Assembly: GCA_027563935.2 (NCBI GenBank)
Contig: CM050447.1
Span: forward strand, 86,413,461 to 86,477,460
Source: Costus lasius
Taxonomy: Eukaryota > Streptophyta > Magnoliopsida > Zingiberales > Costaceae
Reading direction: 5' to 3'
DNA length: 64,000 nucleotides
Position numbers and translations under genes: made by a program. Each line of letters begins with the position of its first letter. The stretch's first letter is position 1. Of this stretch, positions 11,329 through 22,950 are shown in pieces. Below the pieces are notes generated by a model. The model saw nothing but the letters and a program-made list of their open reading frames with translations. It was not told the DNA's origin and ran no database searches.

Positions 11329-12554
11329 TCATGGTGAAGCAGGTGAATCAGTTCCACAGTATAAAGCATATAATTTTCTGCATTTTCTTTTTCCCAACAG
11401 TTTAGCCACTAATCCAAATATCCAGAATTCAAGACAAATTATGATCAATGTGGCTTTCTCGGATATGCAGAAATTATAATCAGAATTTTCAAATCCACTC
11501 AAAGTAATCTTTATGATCTTCCTATGCTTATCAAAAAGTAAAATCATAAGTCCTTTCTTCAAATTAATATTTTCAATGGCAATAACAAAAGGACTTTGAT
11601 CAAAATAGTCAAGTATTTGATCATCATAATAATGTTTATATCTTTCATTAGGCTCCTCAAAAATCAATTTTTCAAATTCATCAAAAGATTCAACAAAAAT
11701 AAGGGCAAAACATCAGAGTGAGATTCATCAGTGTTTGTAACATTCAAATCTTTTTCAACTTCCTCATGTTCATCATCAAACAATTTTTCAATATCAAAAT
11801 TATCAACAAAATCAAGATGAGACTCTTCAAAATTAATTTCCTCATGCTTCCCCACAAATAATTCATCATCAGAAGAATCAAAATCAGAATCATAAGAAAA
11901 AGAATTAATAGAATCAGAGTTGACCACAAGAGATTTATCATTAATTTCAAAAATATCACCAAAATCACAGTGGGGCTCATCAATGTCTATAATTTTTGAA
12001 CCTTCATCATGCTCATCAGATTTAACCATAAACAAGATATTATCAAAATCAGAATTATCATCAAAAGAAGGTTCTTCAATTTCAATTTTCTCAATCTTTT
12101 CCTCAAATAAATTAGCAGATGAATCAGTTCTACAATCATCAAAATCAGAGTGAGATTCAATAATATTCACATAAGGCTCAATCTCAAAACAATCATGATC
12201 ACAGGGGGAATTTTCTAATTCAAGTTTTTTAGTATCAAATTCAAATTGTGGTTCAGAAACATGATCATAGCAATCATCATATAAAGAAGTTCGGTTTTCC
12301 CATCTAGAATACAATTGATCTTGTTCTTGCCATGATAAATTTGGTTTTAAAAGTGGGAAATCAGAGGAACAATGATCAGGATATCCACAAATAACACAGT
12401 AATCAGAAGAACAAGATTGCATATAAGAGTTAAATTGATCTACAAGAGATTTACCTTGTGGCATGTATACCTCACATATTTTAGTTGCCCAGGAGTTGTG
12501 ATTAAAAGACATGTTTTCAAATCTATCAAGAACAGAAAGATAATCCAACACCAA
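11329..12554 (-). pseudogene. gag-like acidic protein of element B, frameshifted
   Basis: On the minus strand a 296-codon frame (12554-11664) is followed by a 112-codon frame (11667-11329). Reading through a T/C-rich run near 11695-11705 in the next frame restores a continuous sequence, so I infer one gene with a one-base-type frameshift. Near residues 53-66 is a knuckle-like C-X2-C-G-X3-H segment (CVICGYPDHC) with an imperfect last ligand. The rest is very acidic and contains four spaced copies of an E-S/P-H-x-D-F/V motif followed by Asp/Glu runs. No catalytic domain is present. The position downstream of the PBS and the knuckle suggest Gag. I cannot assign a family; a lineage-specific accessory protein is possible. 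Confidence 0.55.
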
Positions 12555-12764
12555 TCAATCAAATTTTTTTTTCTTTTTTTTTTCAGAATATAGAAAAAAA
12601 ATAGAAAATCTAAAACACAAGCAAATTCACAAATCTTCAGATATCACAGTTCTGTCATAACTGTGAAAATCCAAAACCTACAAAAAGAAAAACAAAGTTA
12701 AATCTAAAACAAAAAATACTTAGTCTAGCAATACTAATAACTATTTTGATATTAACAAAACTAA

Positions 12765-12784
12765 GGTCCCTGGCAACGGCGCCA
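12765..12784 (-). promoter_or_regulatory. primer binding site of element B (tRNA-Asp type)
   Basis: The minus strand reads TGGCGCCGTTGCCAGGGACC. The first 13 bases fit the 3' end complement of plant tRNA-Asp, the primer usual for Athila-like elements. A second partial copy lies 63 bp to the right. Confidence 0.75.
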
Positions 12785-12859
12785 AAAACTTGATAGCCCC
12801 AAAAGCGTTTGGCGTTTATCTCGGACTAATCCAAAACAACGGCGCCAAAAACTTGATAG
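12774..12859. repeat. duplicated PBS/LTR-end segment of element B
   Basis: A 23-bp segment, CAACGGCGCCAAAAACTTG then ATAG, occurs at 12774-12796 and again at 12837-12859 with a 40-bp spacer. Each copy is followed by a possible LTR start (TGATAG at 12791 or 12854). The second continues as the typical LTR terminus, so I place the LTR there. Confidence 0.8.
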
Positions 12860-13042
12860 GTTTCCGCAAGTGCACGGAACTATCGAAGTAATAAAGAAAA
12901 GTATCGAATCCACAGGGACCTTATTGTTAAGTACCAAATAATCGTATTCTTACTAGCTAAGTAAACCAAATATGATGCAAATAGGTAATAGAAATAACAC
13001 GAAAGATAATCAGAGAGATAAACATGGGACTAGGGTTTCATC
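12854..13042 (-). repeat. 5' LTR of element B, first segment
   Basis: Starts TGATAGG and runs to the copia C insertion. It aligns with 7144 onward from 12912. The last five bases, TCATC (13038-13042), are duplicated at 63057-63061 as C's target site. Confidence 0.85.
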
Positions 13043-13104
13043 TGTTGGTGTATATGCCCTAGGACCTAGTTTTGGTCAACTTATGTACTACTTGACATTG
13101 ATAC

Positions 13105-13113
13105 GTATATATC
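13105..13113 (+). promoter_or_regulatory. TATA-like box of copia C LTR
   Basis: GTATATATC about 63 bp into the LTR, followed by CTGGCATTGTCGTTATCATTG. That downstream stretch resembles the one after the D and A/E TATA boxes. Confidence 0.45.
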
Positions 13114-13920
13114 ATTCTGGCATTGTCGTTATCATTGTTTGTCTACACCTGCAATTGTGTACTTACATGATAATGTCCCTGGAGACAGATTGGATCTGTG
13201 CTCAAATAATTGTCCCCAGTCGATGTACCTGAGTGGATATGGGACAGCTCTGGTACTTGAGAGACTGGTATGTGGGCTGGTTAGGCACGTGGTGCTAATG
13301 CAGACACATGGGTATATCATTGGAGGATATACTGGATAGACCCGCTATGAGGCTATGACTTGGTGTCATGAGTTATCCTCATAAGTGACAGGAGATGCAT
13401 TGATCCCTTGACTTGAGGTCATTGATCATTCTATATGGTTAGGGACTTGCTTTGATACAACCTAACACCTTGCCGTAGCTGGGAGGTCATAACGGTTGTT
13501 ATTGAGCATGTCGCGACCCATATGAGAAGATCAATGGACAGACATAGGATTTGCCCCTTCCCTAGGGAAGTATGATATCCATGGAGCTCCTTTATGGTTC
13601 TATGACTGAGAGTGTATGGCCATACCCAGGTGAGAACCTGTTTTAGTCATAACCATGTGATTGGATGAAAGCAAGTGGTGACACACTTGTCCAATCGGAT
13701 ATCAGTTCGGCAAAGAGACTGTAATGCATCTGTACCTAGTTGCGATGATGGGGATGTCGATGTCGATATCCATTCCAATGACCTGGGTAGCAGCGATGCA
13801 CTGCTAGGTGCCACTCACTGCTTGTGATGACCTCTGGCTAGCACTGCCAGCGTCAGAGGAACCTACAGGGTCGCACACCTTGATACTTGAGTTCTCGTAT
13901 TGATCGAGAAGCCTTATGAT

Positions 13921-13939
13921 CGAGTTATTGGATAACTCG
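13921..13939 (+). promoter_or_regulatory. 8-bp LTR hairpin shared by C and D
   Basis: CGAGTTAT-TGG-ATAACTCG here; CAAGTTAT-TGG-ATAACTTG in D (21829-21847 and 41822-41840). The G-C pair is replaced by an A-T pair on both arms. The other C copy is at 61969-61987. Confidence 0.55.
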
Positions 13940-15018
13940 GATCTAATTGGGAGATTTCATCAGCACCAATGGGCCTGATGAGATGGAAGAATGTTATTGG
14001 AGCCAAACTTCATTTTTGGCAGGTTGACCCGTATTTGACCATGGTTGGTCACATTTGGATTAGGGTTGCATTGGATTGGATCCAAGTGCTTAATCAACCT
14101 ATGTAATGAAGTTTGGGCTAGCTCATTATCCAATGAGGCCCAATAACAAGTTCTCATGAAGAGATGAGAGGCTAAAAGGGTATAATGGGGAGAAACATGA
14201 ACCATTAAGCGCCTAGGGGCATAATGGGGTCATGTTGGCGTCTTTGCTTCATTATGGAAGTAAAGGGCGCCTCCCCTCTCTTCCTAGGATGGAATACATG
14301 CCTCTATGGCATTGCTTGGGGCGCAAGGCAAGGCCTTGGCGCACAAGGAAAGGCGTGGGGCACAATAAGGAATGGTTGAATGAGAATTATGGAAATGTCT
14401 TGGAGACTTTCCTTGTCTCAAACCTCTTCATCCTAGCCCTACACTTGTCATGATCCTAACCCTTACCCTAACCGCCTCTTGCCCTATAAATGTGACCCTA
14501 GTCGCCCCCTCTTGGAGATGATTTTTCATCCTTGAAAGCGTGAACACATCAAGAGGGCGAGAACAAGGGGCATTGGCGCAACCATCTTCTTCCATCAAAC
14601 CCTACCCGCAAGCTTCTTCCCTTCTTCCTCCTTTGGCGCAAGAGAAGTAAAGGCTTGGCGGCATTCTCCCTTCTCCTCTCTTCTTCATCATCTTGGCGCT
14701 TCTACCTTGGAGGTGGCGCAAGCATTCAAGAGGAGAACTAAGGCTTGGATCTTCTTCCCGAGGCTAGCACCGGGCGTGGAAGAAGAGAACTCAAGAGATC
14801 CGTGTGTGTGAGACTGCAGAGGGCGCACACTTGGGCGCCTGCATCGGCATCGCTCTACATTGCTCCTGAGGTATTTCCTAACTCATCGTGTCGACTCCCT
14901 TGCTTGCGATCTTCACTGGGTTTTTGGGACCGGCCTGTTTCGGGGACATTCTTCCGCTGCGTAAAATGTATGTCCATGACTCTGAAAATTGTAAAATGTC
15001 CCCGGGGTTTCCCAACAG

Positions 15019-15030
15019 TGGTATCAGAGC
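15019..15030 (+). promoter_or_regulatory. primer binding site of copia C (tRNA-iMet)
   Basis: TGGTATCAGAGC, one base after the LTR end at 15017. Complementary to the initiator methionine tRNA 3' end. Confidence 0.93.
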
Positions 15031-15232
15031 GACTTGCATGACTCGAACGATGTTTTATGCTTTTCTTTCATGCTCACATGCCATATCTCTATTTTCGTAA
15101 ATAGCATGATGCATGGCAAACAATTTTTCTAAGTAGGAAAAATTGAGGTTTCTTGTTTCTATCATCCTCTCAATCTCTTTTGGAATTTTTGGACTATTTT
15201 TCTTGTTTGATTTAAAGATCAAAGGCGCACGT

Positions 15233-15297
15233 AATTTTGTCAAGTAGGACGGGCATTGTGTCTTCGGACTGGCCAAGTCTCTTGATCTGACAAAATT
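15233..15297 (+). ncRNA. candidate structured leader RNA element of C
   Basis: The outer arms AATTTTGTCA (15233-15242) and TGACAAAATT (15288-15297) form a 10-bp stem. Inside, GGC/GCC (15252-15254, 15272-15274) and GTC-TTCG-GAC (15260-15269) can pair; the latter is the extra-stable cUUCGg tetraloop. The D leader has the same 65 nt (32955-33019) with three differences. Inferred to be a dimerisation/packaging or translation element; not a free RNA gene. Confidence 0.5.
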
Positions 15298-16177
15298 GCC
15301 AGCCGAAAGGATCTCTGAAATGATCATGAAAAATAAATCGCAATAAACCAAAAGATTTGTGAGAAGAAGATGAGAAAAGGAGACTAGTTTTATGAAAAAG
15401 TAAAATTTCAGATTTTATATTTTTCATGAGCATGTAGAATTGCATGAGTAAATACCTTGATTGTGCATGGTGTTGTGATCATTAGTCAAGCCCCTCTTGC
15501 ATGCCTGTGATGTATCCTTGTGAGGCCTGCGTGCCGCTTTTCTTTTTGCTTTTAACTAAGAAGAAGATTAGGGTGGCGCATCTACTTGGAGCAAGGTGCA
15601 TGCTTGCTTGGTTGCGCATCCATGCCTGATGGCGCAACAAGCTTCAAAGGTGGCACATCCTTGCATGGGGGCGCAAGTTAAGGATTGACCGAGCCTTGTG
15701 CTTGTGTGCTATCCCTCTTGTGGCTTGCTGGATGGCGCACCTTCCTTGGAAGAAGACCATGGCATTGGCCGAACCTTATGGGTGTACCCCTAGGGTTTGA
15801 GAGCTAAACCATGAGAGAAGGACCTTGGAGCCAACCTTGAAGATCAAACTAGAGGTCGGCTAAGCTAGGTCTAGTTTTTGGGGCTTGAGTTCTAGGACAA
15901 GAGTTGAACCTATTTCATGGCATGGATTGGTTCAATGTCTTGTATAGGATATGATCACATCATTCTTTACTGCTTTTATTATTATCTGCAGAAGCATGCC
16001 TGAAATGTTTTACCATTATGTTATCACCATAGGATTGTATGCCTGTAATGATAGACATAAGATAAAACTAAGATGATGAGACCTTAAACAAAAACCCTCA
16101 ATTAAAATATCAAGTCTGGTAGCCTTCTAACGTGTAGCCCTCACTAAGCTATCGATCAGTGGAGTTGTGAATTGTTT

Positions 16178-16514
16178 CCCACCCTCGTGGGACACACCCA
16201 CTTATCTTTAGAAAGTGCGTGGTGGCAATGGTTTCCCCAGTCCAGTTTTAACCTAGGCGTGCCTTCGCAAGGAAACTCGTTGGCCCTGGGCATAACGGTT
16301 AGGAATGGACTTGACTAGAAGTTCACATGTGCTGGGCACATGGTGAAAGTCTAGAGGCATCGTTGAGAGGTAAAGGTTTCATGTTGTATCCAGCTCTCGC
16401 TGGACATGAAATGCCCAGACTGTCTCGACAAGGGGAGTTGCTTGGAGCAACCGGCCGGCGCGCCCACCTTAGGAAGCATGGGTTACTTTGTGTATCTCAT
16501 CCCACCCTCGTGGG
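16178..16514 (+). promoter_or_regulatory. three YCTC-loop hairpins upstream of C gag
   Basis: CCCAC-CCTC-GTGGG (16178-16191), CCAGC-TCTC-GCTGG (16390-16403) and CCCAC-CCTC-GTGGG (16501-16514). D has the same three in the same order at 33778, 33989 and 34102. The third has a C-G pair changed to T-A. Confidence 0.55.
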
Positions 16515-16692
16515 ACGCGAAGCCTCATGTGAAATAAGGATCCCATCTCACTAGGAAGTTTTAAACTTCCCGATTGACTTTGTGGGTTGTCAATTCGAAT
16601 TTAAAATAGTGAGAGTAGAAATCATTTAAAACAAGTCCAGTTTAAATGATTCGAAGTAGTACTAATCTGTTCTTCTTGGGTGTTGTAGAACA

Positions 16693-18078
16693 ATGGCTAT
16701 GAACACTGGCGGATTATCACTGCGATCACTCCTTGATAAGGATAAGTTAGTTGGAACTAACTTTATGGACTGGCATCGGAACTTGAGGATAGTCCTCAAG
16801 CTCGAGAAGAAGCTGTATGTCCTTGAACAGCCTCTTCTTGCGGCTCCTCCGCCTAATGCCCGAACGGCAGATAGAGATGCTTATAGAAAGCATCAGGATG
16901 ACTCTTTGGAGGTTGCATGTCTTATGCTAGCCAGTATGGCACCTGAACTGCAGGTGCAATATGAGGAGCAGAACGCTTTTCAGATGATTACTTGTCTGAA
17001 ACAGATGTTCGAGGCTCAGGCTAGAACTGAGAGATTTGACACCGCCAAAGCAGTATTTCGGTGCAAGTTGTCTGAAGGTGCACCAGTGAGACCCCATGTT
17101 CTCAAACTCATTGGGAACGTGGATCATCTCAGGAGACTGGGACACACCATAGACAACGAGCTGGTTGTGGATCTTATTCTGCATTCCTTGCCCCCTAGCT
17201 TCAGTCCGTTTATCATTAACATCAACATGAACCGGATTGAGTGCACACGGGAGGAATTGATGAATATGCTCCAAACAGCCGAGCGAGAGATGGGTAAGAC
17301 CAAACCCAATTATGTTCTTTTGGTCCCTGTGACCAAGAAGATAAAGAAGAAGGGTAAGGCACGTGCTAAGAGCCGTGCCAGAGGTCCTACCAAAGCACTG
17401 AAGAAAAAGGCGAAGAAGTCAAAGGACCAGAGGTGTTTTCACTGTGGCGAGCAGGGTCACTGGAGAAGGGACTGCAAGCAGCTTCAGAATGAGGAGAAGA
17501 AAGGCTTGGCCTTAACTTCTAGCTCAGGTATCTATGTTACAGAAGTCAATCTTTCTACTTCTATGTCATGGGTATTGGATACCGCATGTGGAGCTCATAT
17601 TTGTACAAATATGCAGGGGCTCAAGAAAAGTAGATCGGTGCGGCTTGGAGAGATTGACCTACGCGTCGGAAACGGGGCACAGGTTGCTGCTGTTGCTGTA
17701 GGCGTTTTGACTCTCTCCTTGCCTTCTGGACTTCAATTAGAACTAGATAATTGCTTTTGTGTACCTTCACTTACAAAGAACATTGTATCCATTCCTTGCT
17801 TAGCAAGGAAAGGATTTAAATTTGAAATAAATAAGAACTCCTGTTCTTTTTCATTTGCAAATATGTTCTATGGGAAGGGTACTTTGTGCAATGGTCTATA
17901 TATCTTGGATATGGAAAGTTCTATTTGTAACATAAGCAATAAAAGGACCAAACTGAGTGGTTCAGTTGGTGCTTTCCTATGGCACTGTCGATTAGCCCAT
18001 ATAAACAAGAATCGCATCCAACAACTCCATGCAAATGGATTGTTAGATTCAAGTTCCTTGGAGGAATTTGACTTGTGA
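16693..18078 (+). pseudogene. copia C gag-protease and start of integrase, ends in a frameshift
   Basis: 461 codons from the ATG at 16693, which follows ...TTGTAGAACA. The gag region (about residues 10-200) matches A/E/F Gag in the pattern LVGTNFMDWHRNLRIVLKLE. A basic linker precedes the zinc knuckle (C248, C251, H256, C261). Protease has WVLDTA with Asp296. The GAG-pre-integrase region with LLWH/LWHCRLAHIN follows. The frame ends at TGA 18076-18078, where the family has D-T-C-x-x-C. A two-base loss near 18070-18075 shifts the rest of the polyprotein into the frame starting near 18068. Gag and protease could still be made from this part. Confidence 0.9.
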
Positions 18079-19231
18079 ACCTTGTTTATTAGGGAAAATG
18101 ACAAAGGCGCCCTTCACCAAGATTGGTGAGAGGGCAGAAGGTTTATTAAATCTCATACATACTGATGTGTGTGGGTTCTTCAATAAACAAGCCAGAGGAG
18201 GGTACAACTACTACATTACCTTCACTGATGACTTCAGTAGGTATGGCTATGTCTACTTAATGAGACATAAATCTGAATCCTTTGAGAAATTCAAGGAGTT
18301 CAAGAATGAAGTAGAGAACCAGCTTGGAAGATCCATTAAAGCTCTTCGATCAGATCGAGGTGGAGACTACCTGAGCGGTGAGTTCTTCGACTATCTGAGA
18401 GAGTGTGGGATCATATCCCAACTCACTCCTCCTGGAACACCTCAATGGAATGGTGTGTCTGAAAGGAGAAATCGAACTCTATTGGATATGGTTCGATCTA
18501 TGATGAGTCATGCAACTCTACCTTCATCATTCTGGGGGCATGTATTAGAAACAGCTTCTTTGATACTGAATAATGTTCCATCTAAGAGTGTCTCCAAAAT
18601 ACCATACGAGATGTGGAGTGGGAGACGCCCTAATCTCGCGTTTATCAGGATCTGGGGATGTGAGGCTTATGTCAAACGTCAGGATTCTAGCAAGCTAGAA
18701 CCTAGATCTGATAAGTGTGTGTTTGTGGGGTATCCTAAGGAAACTAAAGGATACTACTTCTATGTCCCAACCGAGAACAAAGTTTTTGTTGCTCGGGGTG
18801 CTGTCTTTCTAGAGAAAGAATTTCTTATGAAAGAAGTTAGTGGGAGGAAGTTTGACTTGGATGAGATCCAAGTGCAAGCACAAGACAAAGAGATGGAATC
18901 TGAGCCACCTGCACCGGTTGCTAGGCAACCTGAGGCTCAGACACAGGTCCCGCGTAGGTCTGGGAGAATTCGTCGTGCACCTGAAAGGTATGGGTCGCTA
19001 CAGACCCAACACGATGGGATCTTCATTATTAAGGATGAACCCAGAACCTATGATGAGGCGGTCAGTGGACCGGACTCCGAGAAATGGCTTGACGCCATGC
19101 GATCCGAGATGGATTCCATGTCGGCTAACCAAGTCTGGGATTTGGTTGAGCTGCCTGATGGGGTAAAACCCATAGGGTGTAAATGGGTCTTCAAGAGGAA
19201 GACAGACATGGATGGCAAAATAGTTACCTAA
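18068..19231 (+). pseudogene. copia C integrase and start of reverse transcriptase
   Basis: Continues the polyprotein in the shifted frame with no ATG of its own. It starts at the integrase zinc region (C-X2-C, residues 3-6). The catalytic triad is complete: Asp33 (LIHTDV), Asp96 (LRSDRGG) and Glu132 (NGVSE), with the normal 62 and 35 residue spacings. An RRSGRIRR basic patch follows near 300-307, then the RT entry region (QVWDLV, PIGCKWVFKRK). A TAA at 19229-19231 stands where relatives have a Tyr codon before the KGRLVAKGF motif. Confidence 0.9.
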
Positions 19232-19837
19232 AAGGGTAGACTAGTGGCTAAAGGATTTAAACAAGTCCACGGGGTGGACTATGATGAAACCTTCTCGCCG
19301 GTTGCCATGATTAAATCCATTCGGATTCTGCTTGCTATAGCTGCATATCATGACTACGAGATATGGCAGATGGATGTGAAGACAGCGTTCTTTAACGGGA
19401 AGCTGACTGAGGATGTGTATATGACACAACCTGATGGCTTCATCCATCCTGCAGAGGCTAATAAGGTCTGCAGGCTGAAGAGATCCATTTATGGATTAAA
19501 ACAAGCATCTCGAAGTTGGAATCTTCGATTTGATGAGGCCGTGAGAGATTATGGCTTTATCAAAAGCGAAGATGACGCTTGTGTATACAGAAAATTCAGT
19601 GGGAGCTTGGTGATTTTTCTGGTCTTGTATGTTGATGACATACTGCTCATCGGAAACGACATCCCTAGTCTTCAAGCTGTGAAGACATGGTTGGGGACGT
19701 GTTTCGAGATGAAAGACTTAGGGAAAGCCGCCTATATTCTAGGCGTGAGGATCTACCGGGATAGATCCAAGAGGCTTCTGGCCCTTAGTCAGAGTACTTA
19801 CATTGATAAGGTACTGGAGAGGTTCTACATGGAGTAA
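19232..19837 (+). pseudogene. copia C reverse transcriptase core
   Basis: Same frame after the stop. Counting from MAKGFKQ at 19244, the RT palm has Asp43 in QMDVKTAF and the YVDD box at 129-132 (LVLYVDDILLIGND). The active-site residues are intact. A TAA at 19835-19837 ends it where the intact family reads an Asn-Ser-Lys-Lys-Gly stretch. Not expressible without suppression of the neighbouring stops. Confidence 0.9.
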
Positions 19838-20137
19838 TCCAAGAAAGGATACCTTCCAGTGAGACATGGCCTTACTCTCTCAAAGAGCCAGTGTCCTACA
19901 ACACAGGCTGAGAGGGATGATATGAGTCGAATTCCTTATGCTTCGGCAGTAGGATCGATCATGTATGCAATGTTGTGTACTAGACCAGATGTGGCATATG
20001 CTGTGAGCATAACCAGCCGATACCAATCCAATCCAGGTCTGCAGCACTGGGTGGCAGTAAAGAACATTCTAAAGTATCTGAGAAGAACTAAGGATCTGTT
20101 CTTGGTCTATGGGGGACAGGAAGAGCTCAGTATGTAG
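19838..20137 (+). pseudogene. copia C RT-RNase H connection
   Basis: Continues in the same frame (YLPVRHGL, GSIMYAMLCTRPDVAYAVS, WVAVKNILKYLRRTKD) to a TAG at 20135-20137. Relatives have Glu there, just before GYTDAS. These are the thumb/connection motifs usual in plant copia. Confidence 0.88.
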
Positions 20138-20609
20138 GGCTATACTGACGCATCGGTCCAGTCTGACCCTCACGACTTTAGATCGCAGGCCGACTGTGTT
20201 CAAGATAAATGGAGGCACTGTATATTGGAAGAGCTTCAAGCAATCCACCATAGCAGATTCTACAACCGAAGCTGAGTATGTGGCTGCTTCTGAGGCAGCC
20301 AAGGAAGTTGTTTGGATAAGGAAGTTCTTATGTGATCTTCAAGTGGTACGTAGTGCAATGGATCCCATTGAACTCTACTGTGACAACAATGGAGCAATTG
20401 CACAAGCCAAGGAACCACGGTCTCATCAAAGATCCAAACACATACTCAGAAGATTTCACCTGATCAGAGAAATCATTGATAGAGGTGATGTCAAGATTAG
20501 TAGAGTAGACACAGAGAACAATCTGGCAGACCCATTGACCAAGGCTTTGGCGCAGCAGAAGCATGATGGTCACGCTAGAGATATGGGGTTGAGATTCCTC
20601 AACTTCTAG
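20138..20609 (+). pseudogene. copia C RNase H, frameshifted
   Basis: Begins GYTDAS (first catalytic Asp). A two-base loss near 20196-20200 shifts the frame inside the strand before the KINGG/VYWKSFKQST segment. The second and third acidic residues follow in the new frame (STTEAEYVAASE and CDNNGAIA), ending LADPLTKALAQQKH...FLNF and TAG 20607-20609. RNase H would degrade the RNA strand during cDNA synthesis. The coding end is 21 bases before the LTR. Confidence 0.9.
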
Positions 20610-20617
20610 GTCTTAGT

Positions 20618-20630
20618 GCAAGTGGGAGAT
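20618..20630 (+). promoter_or_regulatory. polypurine tract of copia C
   Basis: GCAAGTGGGAGAT directly abuts the 3' LTR start at 20631. The same AGTGGGAGAT tract precedes the 3' LTRs of D, E and F, so plus-strand priming sequence is shared by all the copia elements here. Confidence 0.85.
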
Positions 20631-20947
20631 TGTTGGTGTATATGCCCTAGGACCTAGTTTTGGTCAACTTATGTACTACTTGACATTGATATGTATATAT
20701 CATTCTGGCATTGTCGTTATCATTGTTTGTCTACACCTGCGATTGTGTACTTACATGATAATGTCCCTGGAGACAGATTGGATCTGTGCCCAAATAATTG
20801 TCCCCAGTCGATGTACCTGAGTGGATATGGGACAGCTCTGGTACTTGAGAGACTGGTATGTGGGCTGGTTAGGCACGTGGTGCTAACGCAGACACATGGG
20901 TATATCATTGGAGGATATACTGGATAGACCCGCTATGAGGCTATGAC
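20631..20947 (+). repeat. 3' LTR of copia C, segment 1
   Basis: Matches 13043-13359 with four differences by eye, then is interrupted by D. The last five bases ATGAC (20943-20947) are D's left target site. Confidence 0.95.
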
Positions 20948-22950
20948 TGTTGGTGTATATGCCCTGAAGACCAATGTATGGACATGGTCAGGCATTGTTT
21001 GAATGTACTTTGATAGAACTATTACTCTTTATATAGGCATGGTCGTTATTATGCAGACTTCTCTACCTGCGTTGATGTATTGAGTTGCATAAATAGTGTC
21101 CCAGGAGTTTGGAGTGGATCCATTCTCATAAGCTATCCCCAGACAAGGTACCTTAGCAGATATGGGACAGCTTTGGTACATGTGAGACTGGTGTATGGGC
21201 TGGTTAGGTACGGGGCACAGTAACGCAGACATACAGGTGCATTGGATGCACTGGAGTGATCCACCGTGAGGATTGACTTGTCTAGTCAACAAGTCAATCT
21301 CACATGCAAGAGGTTTGCATTGATCCTTAGACTTGAGGTATTCATGTCTAGATTTGATGATGGGTGTGCTTTAATACAGCCTTACGTCTCTCCGTAATTG
21401 GGAGATCAAAACGACTGTCATTGGGCATGTCATAAGTCATGTAGAGACATGGATGACCAATAGTAGGATTTGCCCCTTCCTTATTGGAAGCATGATATCC
21501 ACTCGGGGCGCCCCACCTTATTGGTGCATGACAGGAGAGTGTGGCCACACTTATTGAGTCATGACCAATGCATTGGATAATAAATTTGAGACTAATCCAA
21601 TGGCAGGATATCAGCTTAGGCAAAGGGATCTGTAATGCAATAGGAATCCTCGTTGTTTGTTAGGAGTTGTTGCCATAATGACTTAAGTCCTATGACATGG
21701 GTAGTAGTGATGTGTTGCTAGATACCCCTTACTACTTATGATGTTTACATCATTGCCATCGTCATATGGATCCTACGGGGTCACACGCAATAGACTCTTG
21801 ACGTTGCTTTAATCAGAAGCCTTAGGATCAAGTTATTGGATAACTTGGATCAATTTGGAAGATTTCATCAGCGCCAATGGGCCTGATGAGTTGGAAGAAA
21901 GTTATTGGAGCCAAACTTCATTTTTGGCAGGTTGACCCGAAATTGATCTAGATTGGTCACATTTGGATTAGGGTTGCATTGGATTAGATCCAATGGCTTA
22001 ATTAACTCACGCCATGAAGTTTGGGCTAGCTCATTATCCAATGAGGCCCAATAATTAGTTGTCATGAAGAGGAATTGGCTTAAAAGGGTATAATGGGGAG
22101 AAATCTCACCCCATTGGCGCCTAGGGGCATAATGGGGTGAGGGAGGCGCCTTTGCTTCATTATGGAAGTAAAGGGCGCCTAGCCCTTCTTCCTTGGATGG
22201 AATACTTGCTTCTAAGGCAAGTCTTGGGGCTGATATGGCTTGAGAACTTTTATGGGAAGTTCCTAGGCGAATATGGACATAGGGAAGAGGTATATGGTAA
22301 TGTCTTGGAGACTTACCTTACTTCAAACCCTAGTTTCTCCCAAGACACCACTCTAGCCGAAATTCCTCATCCATGTTGCGCCTAGCCACTTATCCTTTGA
22401 TGGTAAGAATGTATTTAAGGAATGTCTTGAGCTGATATAGTGCTTGGACAAATATGGATGGGTTGAATGAGATTTATGGCAAAGTCTTGGAGACTTTCCT
22501 TACCTCAAGACTCCTTCATCCTAGGCATACACTTGGCGTAATCCTAGCCCTTGCCCAAGCCGCCTCTAGTCTTATTTATAGGACCCATTGTCGCCCTCTC
22601 TAGATGATGAACACTTGGAGACGTGAACACAAATAGAGGGGCGAAAGCAAGGGCAAAGGGTGACAACATCAAAGTGGCGCAACCCTTCTTCCAACAAGTG
22701 ACCGCAAGTCTTCTCCTTCCTCTCCTCTTGGCGTGATTTGGAGAAGGACTTAGTGGCGCAATTTCCCTTTAATCTTCCTCAAGACCGAAACTCATCTTAT
22801 CCCTCTTCTCTTGGAGTAAAGAGGATAAGGAGTTGGCGGCATCTTCCTTGCACTTGGCGCATGAACCTTGGAGGTGACGCAAGAAGAGTGAAGGAACCCT
22901 AAGGCTCGATTCTCTTCCCGAGGCTAGCACCGAGCGTGGAAGGGAGCAAC
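20948..22950 (+). repeat. 5' LTR of D, segment 1
   Basis: TGTTGGTG start. A TATA-like TTTATATAGGC lies at 21028-21038, and hairpin CAAGTTAT-TGG-ATAACTTG at 21829-21847. Interrupted by H after GCAAC (22946-22950). Confidence 0.93.
21028..21038 (+). promoter_or_regulatory. TATA-like box of D LTR
   Basis: TTTATATAGGC about 80 bp into the LTR, followed by ATGGTCGTTATTATGCAG. It is the counterpart of the boxes in C and A/E. Confidence 0.5.

Larger units (their letters stand above)
13043..15017 (+). repeat. 5' LTR of copia C
   Basis: TGTTGG...CCAACA ends, 1975 bp. A TATA-like GTATATATC lies at 13105-13113. A strong hairpin, CGAGTTATTGGATAACTCG, lies at 13921-13939. The 98-codon plus-strand frame at 14745-15041 straddles the LTR end and has no recognisable domain; I do not call it a gene. 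Confidence 0.95.
15031..16692 (+). other. untranslated leader of copia C
   Basis: About 1.66 kb without a credible gene. It holds a 65-nt structured element (15233-15297), nearly identical in D, and three short hairpins (16178-16191, 16390-16403, 16501-16514) just before gag. These are plausible packaging or translation signals. Confidence 0.75.

Noticed and set aside
12791..12853. B LTR starting at 12791
   Set aside because: TGATAG occurs there too, but the sequence after 12854 is the one typical of the LTR terminus, so the first is treated as part of a duplication.
14745..15041. 98-codon plus-strand frame at the end of the C 5' LTR, repeated at 62784-63092
   Set aside because: It crosses the LTR end into the primer site in one copy and runs into element B in the other, has no recognisable domain, and is repeated only because the LTR is.
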